The position numbers and the translations under genes were made by a program. From contig NZ_PJIN01000001.1 in the NCBI RefSeq assembly GCF_002929705.1, positions 809,244 through 873,243 on the forward strand: a stretch of 64,000 nucleotides of DNA, given 5' to 3'. Every line of letters starts with the position of its first letter. Within the stretch, counting starts at the first letter, position 1. The notes under the pieces were generated by a model, which saw only the letters and a program-made list of their open reading frames with translations, ran no database searches and was not told the DNA's origin. The DNA is from Arthrobacter sp. N199823 (GTDB taxonomy: Bacteria > Actinomycetota > Actinomycetes > Actinomycetales > Micrococcaceae). This document shows positions 63,767-64,000 of this stretch, one piece after another.

Positions 63767-64000
63767 CTAGAACTCCTCGCCCTCGCCCACAACATCAGAG
63801 GCAGGGCCCACAATGTGAGGGTCAGGCATACCCACGAGTTCGTGGTCCTTGCCCGTGTAGTCAAACAAACTCAGCACGTGACGCATGGCTTCCAGGCGAG
63901 CGCGCTTTTTGTCGTTGGACTTCACCACGGTCCACGGGGCATGGCGGGTATCGGTGCGCTTGAACATGCGCTCCTTGGCTGAGGTATATGAATCCCATTT
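63767..64000 (-). CDS. ppk2: Polyphosphate kinase 2 (PPK2), C-terminal part
   Basis: The frame is open at the right edge of the window and ends at 63767. The visible C-terminus reads KWDSYTSAKERMFKRTDTRHAPW, VVKSNDKKRARLEAMRHVLSLFDY, matching the end of PPK2, which transfers phosphate between polyphosphate and nucleoside diphosphates. The last 20 residues are acidic and variable. The N-terminal Walker motifs lie outside the window, so the subclass cannot be assigned. Confidence 0.88.
   Translation of the reverse strand, partial: KWDSYTSAKERMFKRTDTRHAPWTVVKSNDKKRARLEAMRHVLSLFDYTGKDHELVGMPDPHIVGPASDVVGEGEEF

Overview
The window reads as a chromosomal segment of a high-GC Gram-positive actinobacterium of the Micrococcaceae, most like Arthrobacter or a close relative. 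The grounds are the gene order dapB, dapA-rnj-ftsK-pgsA-cinA-clgR, DUF3046-recA-recX-miaB-miaA-dapF-hflX-dinG-lexA, then hisC-hisB-hisH-priA, infC-rpmI-rplT and pheS-pheT. Further support comes from the protein families (PriA in place of HisA, an Rv2578c-type radical SAM protein, DUF5302, DUF3046), frequent GTG starts and short leaders. No tRNA, rRNA or CRISPR array was seen.

Bases 1 to about 46,420 are mostly conserved core genome. They hold lysine/diaminopimelate synthesis (dapB, dapA, dapF), RNA decay (rnj), chromosome segregation (ftsK), phospholipid synthesis (pgsA), tRNA modification (miaA, miaB) and ribosome-associated functions (hflX, infC, L35, L20). Histidine synthesis (hisC, hisB, hisH, priA, with a 49-residue membrane protein coupled to hisH) and phenylalanyl-tRNA synthetase complete the core. 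A LexA network is visible: near-palindromic LexA boxes lie before recA, between lexA and a divergent LysM protein that is probably the SOS division inhibitor, and before the Rv2578c-like gene. infC begins at an ATT codon behind a good ribosome binding site, downstream of an attenuator-like hairpin. A GC-rich intergenic repeat family occurs at about 14.4, 30.55 and 46.45 kb.

After pheT the expected actinobacterial neighbour argC is absent, and the remaining 17.5 kb is accessory. It contains lipoproteins, hydrolases, two membrane-protein/regulator pairs and a compact three-gene recombination module (50,623-53,596: tyrosine recombinase, small XRE protein, second recombinase-like protein with six CxxC knuckles). 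A 40-nt block spanning the 3' end of the module recurs at 57,031-57,070, where it follows a fragment encoding a similar recombinase C-terminus. The two blocks bracket a VOC enzyme, a PAP2 phosphatase and a PadR/APC-permease pair. At 58.02-58.23 kb there is an array of Tn402/Tn5053-like terminal repeats with no transposase nearby.

The right end holds a stand-alone fumarate reductase/succinate dehydrogenase-type flavoprotein with a divergent LysR regulator, a degenerate gene, IS21-like tandem repeats, a GntR/DUF1648 pair and the 3' part of a polyphosphate kinase 2 gene on the minus strand.
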